Source: Ceratothoa steindachneri (taxonomy: Eukaryota > Arthropoda > Malacostraca > Isopoda > Cymothoidae). Taken from it: 64,000 nucleotides of DNA. The notes under the pieces are model-generated. The model worked only from the letters and a program-made list of their open reading frames with translations. It had not been told where the DNA came from and searched no databases. The position numbers and the translations under genes were made by a program. Positions within the stretch are counted from its first letter, which is position 1. Every line of letters begins with the position of its first letter. Location of the stretch: NCBI GenBank assembly GCA_963969495.1, contig OZ018319.1:199924736-199988735 (forward strand), read 5' to 3'. Below are positions 29,740 to 39,689 of the stretch, one piece after another.

Positions 29740-31983
29740 ATGCTCACTAGCCAGCGTTCCCTAAAAGTTTTATTTTTTAACGCAAGGTCGATACGAAACA
29801 AGTGGGACGAACTTGTGGCTGCATTGGCCTCCGATAACCGAATAGATATCGTGGCGATCCTAGAAACGTGGATCCATACTCACAAGAGAGATTTCGATGG
29901 TAAGTTTGTGATCCCCGGTTATACAATCTTCCACCGGGACCGACCTTGTCGAGAGGGTGGCGGAGTTATGGTATACGTCTGGAACTGTTTCCCCGCTGTC
30001 GAATGCAATGTGAGATCTAGTCACGAGATTTTAGGGCTAGACATAGATTGTACCCGCTCCTCTTATCGAGTAGTGGTGATTTACAGGCCGCAAAGACAGT
30101 CAGAAGAGTTAAACTCAAGCCTGTACGCAAAGCTCACCAACCTGATAAATTGTCGCACGAGTTTGATCAGTGGTGACTTCAACTGCCGTGGGACTGACTG
30201 AAGGAACTGGACAGGCGATGCGGAAATTAAGAAGATTGATTGAGTTCGCTCAGGATAACTTCCTTACACAATGGGTAGAGGAGTTAACAAGGGATGAGAA
30301 CATGTTAGACTTGGTGTTTACTACCGAGGACGACATGATATTCGGACTCAACGTGGGAGAGTGTCTAAGGGGAGGGGGGGGGGCGAGCGATCACCGCACA
30401 GTCACATTTTCCGTCCATATTCCAGGTGAGAGACGCTCCCACGTAGCTATATTTAAACCCGACTTCCGACGCACGAACTTTGTGGGTTTTCAGGATGCAA
30501 TAGTTTAAAGAAAGTTTATGACCCAACAATCCGCATTTGTCCGCAGCAGAAGGAGGAGCGGCAAGCCTCTCAAACAGAGATGGTTCAATTGAGGCATCGC
30601 CGCAGTGATAAAGAACAGAAAAACTGCCTACAATAACTGGAAAGCCAACCGTAATGAAGAAAGACTTCTTCAATACAGGGAAAAGTGTAGGCAAGTTAAA
30701 GCACTGGTACGCAGAGCTAAGCGCAGCGAAGAATTTCGGGTTGCCTCCGTCTGTAAAGAGACACCCAAAGAATTATTCCTGCATGTCAACAGCCGCAAAC
30801 CAATTCGCTATAGCATAGGACCGCTGAGAGATGACAATGGCGTGTTACGGAAGTCAGAACCAGACATCGCCAACGTGTTGAACGGCTACTTTGCCTCCGT
30901 ACTTAGAAGGGAAGTTAACGGTCCAGCTCCGAGGCCGGGGGTTCATCTCGAAGAAGACGATAACCTATGCGAAATAGTCTTAAAGAGAAACGAAGTAGGG
31001 TAGTAGCCAGACTAGGAAACCTCAACTCGTATAAGTCTCCAGGTCTGGATGGCTTTCTTCCTAGAGTCCTCCGAGAAGTTAGTGAAGAGGTCACTCCAAA
31101 CCTCATCACCATTGTCAACAAATCTTTGGGAACTAGAGATTTGCCGGAAGACTGGAGAATAGCAGACTTAACTACCATCTATAAAAAGGGGGATCGCGAA
31201 TGCTCGGGTAATTACCGGACTATTAGTCTGACATCCATCGTAGGCAAACTACTCGAGGGAATAATCGCAGACCGTATAGTGCAGCATTTAGAGTCACACA
31301 ACCTGATCTTAGATTGCCAGCACGGATTTCGCAAGAACCGTTCATGTTTCACTAATCTACTAGAATTTTTCCACGGTATTTTCATTGAGTTTGACCGTAG
31401 TCGAGCTGTGGATATCTTACACCTGGAATTTCAGAGAGCCTTCGATAAGGTACCACACCGCAGGTTGATGAATAAAGTCTGCGCCCTTTGACATTACCGA
31501 CAAGGTAGCCGAATGGATAGAAAACTGGCTCTCGAGACAGAGGCAACGAGTAAAGATCAACGGAATAGCCTCGCAATGGACGCCAGTTAGTAGCGGGGTG
31601 CTCTAGGGCTCACTGCTGGGTCCTCTATTGTTCATCGTCTACATCAATGATATAGACGTAGGACTAATATGTTCGATAGCCAAGTTCGCCGACGATAGCA
31701 AGGTAGCAGGTAGTGTGAGCTCGCGAGAAGGAGTGGAACGCCTGCAAAATAGTCTTCTCAGGATAGGCGAGTGATTCAGAAAGGTGGCAAATGCCCTTTA
31801 CCCTTGACAAGTGCAAGATAATGCACATCGGCCATACTAACCCTCGGGAAACTACTCCTTGCTAGGAAAACAACTAGATACCACTGACCTTGAGAAAGAT
31901 TTAGGCGTGCTAATCAGCAGTGATCTAAAGCTCTCCAGGCAGTGCCTCCAGGTGAAAAAGAAGGCCCAGAGAATGCTGGGGTA
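29740..31983 (+). pseudogene. CR1 ORF2 (APE endonuclease and RT), copy A
   Basis: The endonuclease starts SLKVLFFNARSIRNKWDELV, with ILETWIH (catalytic Glu), REGGGVMVYV, LISGDFNCRG and, in the next frame, GGASDHRTV (catalytic S-D-H). RT follows: LNSYKSPGLDGFLPRVLREV, SGNYRTISLTSIVGKLLEGI, QHGFRKNRSC, DILHLEFQRAFDKVPHRR (motif A, where Asp is replaced by Glu in HLEF), LGPLLFIVYINDID (motif B end) and KFADDSKVAGS (motif C intact). The frame shifts near 30185, 30510 and 31490, with a stop in motif B (VL*GSLLG). Confidence 0.88.
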
Positions 31984-33400
31984 CAGAGGACTGGAGGACG
32001 GCGGATGTGACCCCCATATTTAAGAAGGGATAGCGCGAAAATCAAGGTAACTACCGGCCTATAAGTTGGACCTCCGTTGTGGGAAAAATGTTAGAAAGCA
32101 TGATAGCAGATAAAATAGTAAGGCACCTAGAAACAAACAACTTGATCTTGTATTCCGAACACGGATTTCGCAGGAACTGATCGTGTCTCACAAATCTATT
32201 TTAGGTGAGTACAATCGTAGTCGGCCTGTGGGCATCCTATACATGGACTTTCAAAAGGCTTTTGATAAAGTGCCACACCGCAAGTTGATGTGTAAACTCC
32301 GCGCGGCTGGCATTACAGGTAAGGTGGCCAGCTGGATCGAGAACTGGTTGTCAGGCAGGCAACAAAGATTGAGAATAAACGGGGTAGCCTTGAGATGGAC
32401 CCCCGTGAATAGTGGGGTACCTCAGGGTTCCGTGATCGGTCCACTCTTGTTCATCATTTATATAAATAATATAGACGATGGGTTGCTTTGCTCGATATTT
32501 AGGTTCGCGACAATACAAAATTAAGAGGCAGCGTGAACTCACGCCAAGGAGTTGAAAATCTACAAAGCAGCCTTTAGAGGTTAGGTGAGTAGGCGGAAAC
32601 TTTGCAGATGCCATTTAACTTTGACAAGTGCGAGGTGATGCACATTGGCTATGCCAACCCTTAAGAAGACTACCACTTGCTAGGTAGATTTCTGGAGGTG
32701 ACGTACCTGGAAAACGACTTGGGTGTTGAAATCAGCAGCGATCTAAAGTTATCCAGGCATTGTGCCGATGTAGAAAAAAAGCACAAAGACTATTGGGTTA
32801 CATAAAGAGTCAATTTTTCTTCTGTAACAAGGAGATTGTCCTCAAATTTTACAACTCTCTAGTCAGACCTTACCTGGAATACGCCGCTCAATTCTGGTCC
32901 CCTACACTGCGTAAGGACATAGATAGACTGGAACGTATCCAGGCTAGGGCCACCAAACTAATTCCGTCAATTAGGCACAAAGGCTATTAGCGTAAGCTTC
33001 AAGAATTGGTGATTTTCTATTTGGAGACCGGCCGATTACGATGCCAGCTAATAGAGACCTTCAAGATTTTAAGGGATGTCGAAAACGTAGACTACAGAAG
33101 AATTTTCACGTTGAACACAAATCCGCCTCGTAACCATGGTTACAAGCTGGACTTGCTCCCGTTCTTGACTAGTATTTGCGGGAACTACTTCTCGTATAAG
33201 ATCTGCACTTCAACCTGTTAGTTCCCCGGTCGAAAAATCAGTGGTCCTTATGGGACCGCTTATCCTGCTCAGTTGGGAGCTGCGGCACGACATGGGCTGT
33301 CCGTCCTAGGGAACTGACACAAAAAGGTGGTTGATTCTGATGTGAACCGAAAATTGAAGTCAGATAGGTGGACGAGGCTACGTTCGAGATTAATTCACAA
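31984..33400 (+). mobile_element. CR1-like LINE copy B, 5'-truncated
   Basis: Begins abruptly with RT sequence equivalent to D-W-R-x-A-D-V-T-P-I-F-K-K-G (31985-32030), joined directly to the thumb of copy A. The 113-codon frame (32183-32524) has YMDFQKAFDKVPHRKL (motif A intact), NSGVPQGSVIGPLLFIIYIN (motif B) and then FRFATIQN where F-A-D-D-T is expected (frameshift at motif C). Later frames give LLGYIKSQFFFCNKEIVLKF, ERIQARATKLIPSIRHKGY and YFSYKI (C-terminal F-S-x-R/K). The 3' end is ill-defined near 33400. Confidence 0.85.
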
Positions 33401-33489
33401 CTCCTCTTTTAACTTATTGCATTAGTCCCAGATTACACAATTTCATTGATGTTCATTATTTTCAGTTATTATCACGTCAAAAAGCGAAA

Positions 33490-34640
33490 ATGACAAAAGC
33501 AAAACAAATTGAACCTCAGCAAGAAAATACACCTGCGACAAGTGTGGAGTGCTGAGATGGACTGAGCAGTTTGCTGGATTGAGTGTCAGTAAGCATACCC
33601 CGTCGTGTGTCTGCCATATTTGCACCTTGGAGGATCGTTTTGCAAAGCGCCTGGAGGAGCTCAAAGCCAGATTCCAAAACCAGGCTTCAGAACTCGAAAG
33701 GAAGTATGAAGCCAAGTTAAGCCAATTGGATCACGAGTTGGAGAGTCTCCATGAAGGAAACGGATAATCTTCTTCTCCGATTCAAATTCCTGATAAAGGG
33801 TAAGAACCTGAAACAAAGAAAAATAAGAAGAAAAAGGAAAATATCATTGGTGGGGAAAAATAGAAGAAACCAAAAACGAGGAGAAGAACCTCGAGACAGA
33901 ACTGGAGCCAGGTGCTGCAGGACTAGCTCAACGAACCAAAGAGAATAAAAGAAAGAGCAAGAAGGGAGAGAAAAAAGAAGAAGAGAAAGTAGAAACAGAA
34001 GAAGATAAGCCAAAGGAAGATAGGAAAAAGGAAAAAGAAGAAGAAAAAGAAGAGAGAAATATGGAGAAGAAAGAGGAAACAGACAAGTCGTTTCTGAAAG
34101 GGAAGACTCTGTCTTAGGTATCCAAATGTGCGAGGGTAAACCTTATTGGTGACTCTCAAGCACGGGATCTGCAACCCCTGCTAGCGGCCTGCCTTCGCAC
34201 CAATGTGAAGGTAAGTGGCCAGCCAGGACGGGGAAATCACCAAATTAGAGAAGAGGCGGCGAAATCTCAGATATTTCTGAGAGCTTAGTCGTTGCCCTGA
34301 TGGTAAGTGGCAATGACCTCTACATCAGAGGAGGTAGGATAGGCCCTACTGGTAAGATTCTTCACACAGTCATGGGAGCTGTAGACGACTGTGGGTTGAA
34401 AACCCGCAGACGTGACGAGGTCGGGATGCTCCCGAGAAGAGGTCCAACCCGAATCGCTCACTGGAGGAACGTCTCTTTGAACCGACGCTTGGCAGATTTA
34501 TGTACGGCGGAAGGTTTTTTTTGTGGACCCTTACCGCACCTTTTATGGTAGGAAAGATCTTTACCAAACGGATGGAGTACATCTTTCTTTTAAAGGAAAG
34601 GCTGTACTCTGTAACATGATTTAGGATATCGTGGATCGGA
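33490..34640 (+). pseudogene. CR1 ORF1 (cysteine motif, coiled coil, basic region, SGNH esterase), copy C
   Basis: ATG at 33490 (MTKAKQIEPQQENTPATSVE), with a stop soon after. In the neighbouring frame SCVCHICTLEDRFAKRLEEL combines a C-x-C-x2-C motif with a coiled coil (to about 33770). A 300-bp stretch rich in Lys and Glu codons follows (33790-34110). The esterase has VNLIGDSQARDLQPLL (block I, catalytic Ser in G-D-S), VSGNDLYIRGGRIGP (block III) and TDGVHLSFKGKAVL (block V, catalytic D-x-x-H). The triad residues appear intact although frames are broken. Confidence 0.8.
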
Positions 34641-34779
34641 CCCAAAGGAGCGTCCGGCCCAGAGTGAACGCGGACGTGCGCCAATACACCGTGTCACTCC
34701 TGGAACGACCTAATCGGAGGTCACTAGAAAGGGTACTACTACGCCACCAATAGGAAATAAAAACCTCAAACCGAGATTC

Positions 34780-37260
34780 TGAGGGTGAATTCACGATTCA
34801 AACCGCCACAAAGAGGGTGGCGGTGTGATGTTGTATGTTAACGATACATTCAAAACGACGAATTGCACCATTGTATCCGACCTTGAACTACTATATGTAG
34901 ACCTAGAAATAGGTCCTGCCAGATACAGAACCCTGCTGTATCATTAATGTAGACGATGAACAATAGAGGCCCAATCACTGAGCCCTGGGGTACTCAGCTA
35001 TTGATTGGAGTCTAACTCGTTGAGAAGTAAAGGGATATGTACCGACTGCTGAGTGAACTTGTTGAAGTCATGGGAGACTTCAACATCCAAATTGACTGGG
35101 AATCCAGATAACCCTGTGGCGAGAACGCACTGCTCCTTGAGTTTGCGAACAACGAGTTCCTGCCTCAATAAGTGAGAGAGCCGACTAGAGGCAATAATAT
35201 TCTCAACTTGGTTTTCACCTCTGAGGATGACATCGTTTAGGGGCTCTCTGTAGGCAATGAGATCGGTGGCAGTGACCACCGACTAGTTAGATTTGTAGTC
35301 AAGGTCCCCAAGGTAGAGTCTGCGACTCGTAAATCCAGGAAACTTGATTTGAGAACAGAAAACTTTGCAGGTCTTCGTACTGGATTGACTGATGTAAGGC
35401 TGGAAGGGTGTAAGAACGTTGAAGATTTGTGGAATAGTTTCAAAACTACGTTCATGGGTCTCCAATCACCTTTTATCCCTGTGAAAACCTTGCGTCGGTC
35501 TTCTATTCAACTAAGGTGGTTTAATCGAGAAATTGGTCAACTGCTAATAGAGAAGAGAACTGTGTCCCGGCAGTCAAAGATTTCTGGTGACTTCGGTGAG
35601 TACCGTGGCTAGGTAGGAGAGTGAAGTCCAGCATAAGGGCGACAAAGCGTGCCGACGAGTTCTTTGGTTATGGAAACAGCCGTAAACCAGGCATTAAAGC
35701 ACTCAGATGCAGAAAATGAAAACCTCCTGAACGAGTACTTCTCTTCAGTGTTCACTGAAGTGTGGTCCCATCCCCCAGCCCACGGATTCTTACTTGGGTG
35801 AGTAGCTGAAGGAAATGGACCTTACCCAAACTGAAGTAGAAAAAAATTACTGACCTAAAGACGAATACGTCCTCTGGCCTGGGTGCGTTTCTACCTAAAT
35901 TGTTAAGAGAAGTGCGTGATGAAGTGTCATGACATCTGGGTGCAATCTTTAACATGTCAATCCAGACTGGATTCGTCCTGGAGACTGGCGTGAGACGGAG
36001 GTGACTCCTATCTTCCAGAAAGGAGACTTTAGCCAACCATCGGACTACCGACCTATTACTTTAACTTCAATAGTTGTTAAACTCATCAAAAACATCATGG
36101 GGGGCAAAGTAACGTCATATTTAGAGTCTAACTTGCTATTGAGGAATTCCCAGCACGGGTTCCGGATTCCGTCATGCCTGACGAATCTTGTGGAATTCTT
36201 CCACTTCGTTTTCATTGAGTACGATCGGGATAAGGCGGTGGATGTTATCTACTTAAACTTTCAGAATGCTTTTGATAAGGTACCACACCGCCGCCTTCTC
36301 CAGAAATTGCGAGTGCTGGGCATAGACGGAAATGTAGCAGGTTGGATTGGGAACTGGCTAAGTGGCAGACTGCAACGGGTAGTGTTGAATGGACAGGCTT
36401 CTGAGTGGGTGCCCTCTTCATAGAGGTGTTCCTCAAGGTTCTGTCCTGGAACCACTACTGTTCATCATCTATGTTAACGACATGGATGGTGACATGTTTG
36501 CGAAGATTTCTAAATTTGTCAATGATACCAAGCTTGGTATGAACGTTGCAAAGGAACGAAATACTGCCCGCCTACAAGAAGATCTTCGAAATATTGGAGA
36601 GTGGTTGGACACATGGCAAATGTTTTTAACGTGAACAAATGCAAAGTGATGCATATCGGCCACCGAAACCCACAGCCATTGTATATGCTCAAGGGCACTG
36701 GTTTTGAATGCACTGATACTGAGAAGGACTTGGGTGTAACTATCTCTAGTGACCTCAAGTTCTAGAAGCAGTGTATTGAGGTGGAGAAGAAAGCCCAAAA
36801 TATGTTTGGCTACATAAAGCGATAGTTTGGATATCGGAACAAGGAGATAGTACTCTTTTTGTACAACTCCCTTGTCCGACCACACCTAGAGCATTCGCTA
36901 CAATTTTGGAGTCTTCGTTTCGAAAGGAGATCGCAAGATTGGAACGTGTGCAAGCCAGGGAAACCAAACTGATCCCCTCTATCAGACAAAAGAGTTACGA
37001 AGATAGGTTACGGGATTAGACTTGTTCTCGTTGGACACCCGGAGACTGTGTAGCCAGCTTATCGAAGTGTTTAAAATACTTCGAGGTTTCGACAATGTAG
37101 ACTACAGGGATATTTTCCAGCTTAGCGAGGATAGAACCAGAAATCACGGCTACAAACTTGAACTTAAGCTTTACCACAGTGATCTGTGTCAACAGTAATT
37201 CTATTGAGCAGTTCAAGTCGAGACTAAACAAAGTCTTGAAAAATCGCCGTTTGGGCACTT
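34780..37260 (+). pseudogene. CR1 ORF2 (endonuclease and RT), copy C
   Basis: Endonuclease pieces: HRGGGVMLYVNDT, then MGDFNIQIDWES (after an inverted insert at 34938-35012), LNLVFTSEDDIV and GGSDHRLVRFVV (S-D-H). RT: SDYRPITLTSIVVKLIKNIM, QHGFRIPSCLTNLVEFFH, DVIYLNFQNAFDKVPHRR (motif A Asp replaced by Asn in YLNF), GVPQGSVLEPLLFIIYVND (motif B), and KFVNDTKLGMN where F-A-D-D-T is expected, so one catalytic Asp is Asn. The C-terminal part continues in broken frames to about 37250. Catalytically dead. Confidence 0.85.
34938..35012 (-). other. Inverted RT motif-B fragment inside the copy C endonuclease
   Basis: On the minus strand this 75-bp piece encodes VPQGSVIGPLLFIVYIN, the motif B region of a CR1 RT. 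It sits between plus-strand endonuclease blocks (LLYVDLEIGPARYRTLLY before, MGDFNIQ after). It is an inverted micro-insertion from a related CR1 copy. Confidence 0.85.
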
Positions 37261-37398
37261 AAACCGTTGTGCGAGTGTTCTTCAATGGCTTCAATTGACA
37301 CTTTCGCAGGACTGCGCCTGCTAAACTGTCACGACAAAGGTACCCTCTTTGAATAAATCGTAAGGTCTACTAGGGTACTTCTTTTCCTTGCAACTCCT

Positions 37399-37463
37399 TG
37401 TAACTCTCTCTCTCTCTTTCTCTCTCTCTCTCTTTTTCTCTCTCTATTTCTCTCTCTCTTTCT
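37399..37463. repeat. (CT)n repeat between CR1 copies C and D
   Basis: CT-rich repeat directly following the 3' terminal repeat of copy C. Copy D begins on its right in mid-RT. Confidence 0.95.
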
Positions 37464-38110
37464 AAACGGCAGACGGCAACGGGTAGTGTTAAATGGACTG
37501 GCTTTTGAGTGGGTGCCTGGTACTAGCGGTGTTCCTCAAGGTTCTGTCCTGGGACCACTACTATTCATCATCTACGTCTACGACATGGAAGCTGACATGG
37601 TTGCGAAGATTTCTAAATTTGCCGATGATACTAAGCTTGGTATGAACGTCGCAAAGGAAGGAAATACTGCCCGCCTTCAAGATGATCTTGGGAAGATTGT
37701 GGAGTTGTCGGACACGTGGCAAATACCATTTCACGTGAACAAATGCAAAGTGATGCATATCGGCCAACTGATTCCTTCTATCAGACATAAAAGTTAGGAT
37801 GATAGATTGAGGGAATTAGATATGTTATCGTTGGAAACCCGGAGATTGCGTGGTCAACTTATTGAAGTGTTTAAAATAATTCGAGGCTTCGAAAATGTAG
37901 ACTACACGGATATTTTCCAACTTAGTGAGGGCATAACGAGAAATCACGGCTAAAAACTTGAACTGAAGCATTACAACCGTGATCTGTGGAGTAAACTTTT
38001 CACATATAGCATCTGCGGTAGCTGGAACGCACTTCCATGGAAGTGCGGCAGGCGACTTTACATTTCCCTATTTCGGTCGTTCGATCGGTCCTTGTTTTGC
38101 TTTTTGTTGT
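37464..38110 (+). mobile_element. CR1-like LINE copy D, 5'-truncated, internally deleted
   Basis: Starts in RT just before motif B: GVPQGSVLGPLLFIIYVYDM, then KFADDTKLGMNVAKEGN (motif C intact). At CKVMHIG it jumps to QLIPSIRHKS, skipping about 280 bp that copy C retains; the junction shares CCA. The C-terminal part continues (SLETRRLRGQLIEVFKIIRG; FTYSICGSWNALP) to about 38100. Confidence 0.82.
38028..38047. repeat. Perfect 20-bp palindrome
   Basis: CGCACTTCCATGGAAGTGCG is fully self-complementary. It lies in the C-terminal coding remnant of CR1 copy D (NALPWKCG) and may be incidental. Confidence 0.9.
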
Positions 38111-38117
38111 TTTTGTT

Positions 38118-38297
38118 ATAACATTGTAACTATTCGGCCGATTCTAACAAAATTTGAACCTCTTATGTTGTTCTTCATATTTCTTTGAATGATATAATTG
38201 CCAAAGTCCTCCAATGGTTAGCCAGGGACTTATTTGACAATAACATTATAACTATTCGGCCGATTCTAATGAAATTTGAAACCGTTATGTTGTGATC
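38118..38297. repeat. Two direct repeats of about 56 bp spaced about 121 bp
   Basis: 38118-38173 and 38239-38297 both contain CATT-TAACTATTCGGCCGAT, then TCTAA, AAATTTGAA and TTATGTTGT. They follow the end of CR1 copy D. They could be a minisatellite or part of a non-autonomous element; I cannot assign a family. Confidence 0.75.
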
Positions 38298-38853
38298 AAT
38301 ATATCAAGGATTAATCATCAAAGAGTGATAGCACTACTTTCTCTATAAAAGGCGTTCCAAATTATTATATTTTAGGAGGATACTCTTAGAAGAGAAGTTT
38401 GATAAGCTCACATATACGAAAAATAAAAACTTCAAATATATCTAAGTGAATCATGAACTCCAGGACCAGAGGGAAAGGCCCCCTGTGAAATAATGGAAAA
38501 CCTGGAGGGCACAAGAGGGGACCCCTCAGGGTCATCGAGGGCCACACGAAACCTGATCGAGGAAAGACCCTTCATAGCACCTTTAGCCCCCCTTGAACAT
38601 TTAAGTTCTGCTGGGGACTGGGGGTCAATACTTTATTGCAACTATTCATATTACTGCTCTCCAAATAAACTGTCATAGCAATGGAGACACGTGCTAGCAG
38701 TTAAAGAAAGACTGAGATTGACCTCAGCTGAGAGAGAAAGGAAGAAATGTGTATGAGTGGACACCCAGCGTAAGCAATCAATACTTGTAATCCATTCTCT
38801 CAGGTATAGGACACTCAATTCCTCATTCTGATAGAACCATCCCACCATATATA

Positions 38854-38856
<3 letters not shown>
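38298..38856. other. Unassigned
   Basis: No feature recognised. A 61-codon frame at 38493-38678 shows no motif. Confidence 0.4.

Positions 38857-38897
<41 letters not shown>
38857..38897. repeat. (TA)n microsatellite
   Basis: About 41 bp of TA, followed by CGGCCAGCTGTGGTAGGC. Confidence 0.97.
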
Positions 38898-38899
<2 letters not shown>

Positions 38900-38906
38900 G
38901 CCAGCT

Positions 38907-39185
38907 GTGGTAGGCTTGCAAACTAGCAAGAATCTACCACGTTCAGGCTGCCTGATCCGAGTAATGTGTGAAAATTTTAACAGAAACAGAAGAGCAGAGA
39001 TCTTGCAGGTGAGCAAAAGTTTGGATCCACTCCCTGAGTTTCTAAAAAAACGCGTAAATATAGTTAAGAGACATACCATTTCAAAAGTAAATTACAAATT
39101 TAAAATAGAAAATAGTAAAGAGATACCATTAATTGCATCCAAATGCTATGGATTTAACAAAAAAAAGTTAGTGTATTCTTCATAG
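38907..39185 (+). other. Open frame of 92 codons, unrecognised
   Basis: Starts MVGLQTSKNLPRSGCLIRVM next to a (TA)n array and is lysine-rich toward its end (KVNYKFKIENSKE). No motif recognised. It is probably part of a repeat, given the position beside (TA)n. Confidence 0.25.
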
Positions 39186-39483
39186 TTACAACATTAGTTA
39201 ACTTTCTTCATCCTTCCAGCATTTAAATGACTCTTTTCAGTTCCAAAGCGCAACTTTTAACACGCCACCTGCGTTTTCATTAATCCCCCAAAATAGGTAT
39301 TGCAGCCAACTACATATGGTACACATTGGTGTTAACGTGTTAAAGACATGCTTCTGACTTAGTATCAGTACACTAGGTAACACACTACTCCCTGCCAAAG
39401 TTCAGACATCTGATTCCTGTTTTATAGCATATTGCATTCGGTGAGTTTATTTACATGAACTAGAAGATCAAGCAACACCTTTA

Positions 39484-39669
39484 ATGTGGCTAGAACCAAA
39501 AGAACTATCAGTGGAACAAAAAACAAAAATCGAAATTTTTTCCAAAGAAGAATATTCACAGTTTAATAGCTCAGAATTTAGAAATTTCCAAACATTGAAA
39601 TACTCCCTCGCAAGAAAGAAACTGACAGGTGATAACTATATCAGTAAATGTTCTGGAAGAAACGGGTAA
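39484..39669 (+). pseudogene. Tc1-like transposase N-terminal fragment
   Basis: The frame reads EQKTKIEIFSKEEYSQFNSS, then YSLARKKLTGDNYISKCSGR. It follows the Tc1 HTH pattern I-x-x-L-S-x-E-G-Y-S-Q ... Y-x-L-x-R-x-x-x-T-G-x-N-x-x-K-R-S-G-R. Only this DNA-binding part is present; no catalytic blocks follow because LINE sequence begins at about 39690 on the other strand. Confidence 0.6.
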
Positions 39670-39689
39670 CTACCCAAACTGATGATAAG

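Larger units (their letters stand above)
27725..31983 (+). mobile_element. CR1-like LINE copy A, 3'-truncated
   Basis: A 5' untranslated region (27725-28140) is followed by ORF1 with coiled coil, basic region and SGNH esterase, then ORF2 with endonuclease and reverse transcriptase. The sequence breaks off in the RT thumb (KKAQRMLGY) at about 31983, where copy B begins in the middle of its own RT. ORF1 with an esterase domain is established for CR1-clade elements. Confidence 0.85.
33415..37398 (+). mobile_element. CR1-like LINE copy C, nearly full length
   Basis: Carries ORF1 (33490-34640), endonuclease (34780-35610), RT (35800-37015) and a 3' end with the tandem CCTTGCAACTCCTTGTAACT. That terminal short repeat also ends the fragment at 58563-58753, so it is the genuine 3' terminus of this family; CR1 elements typically end in short tandem repeats instead of poly(A). 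It is followed by (CT)n. Confidence 0.85.

Noticed and set aside
39484..39669. Part of the neighbouring LINE ORF1
   Set aside because: It is on the opposite strand and fits the Tc1 HTH pattern better (Y-S-Q ... T-G ... S-G-R).
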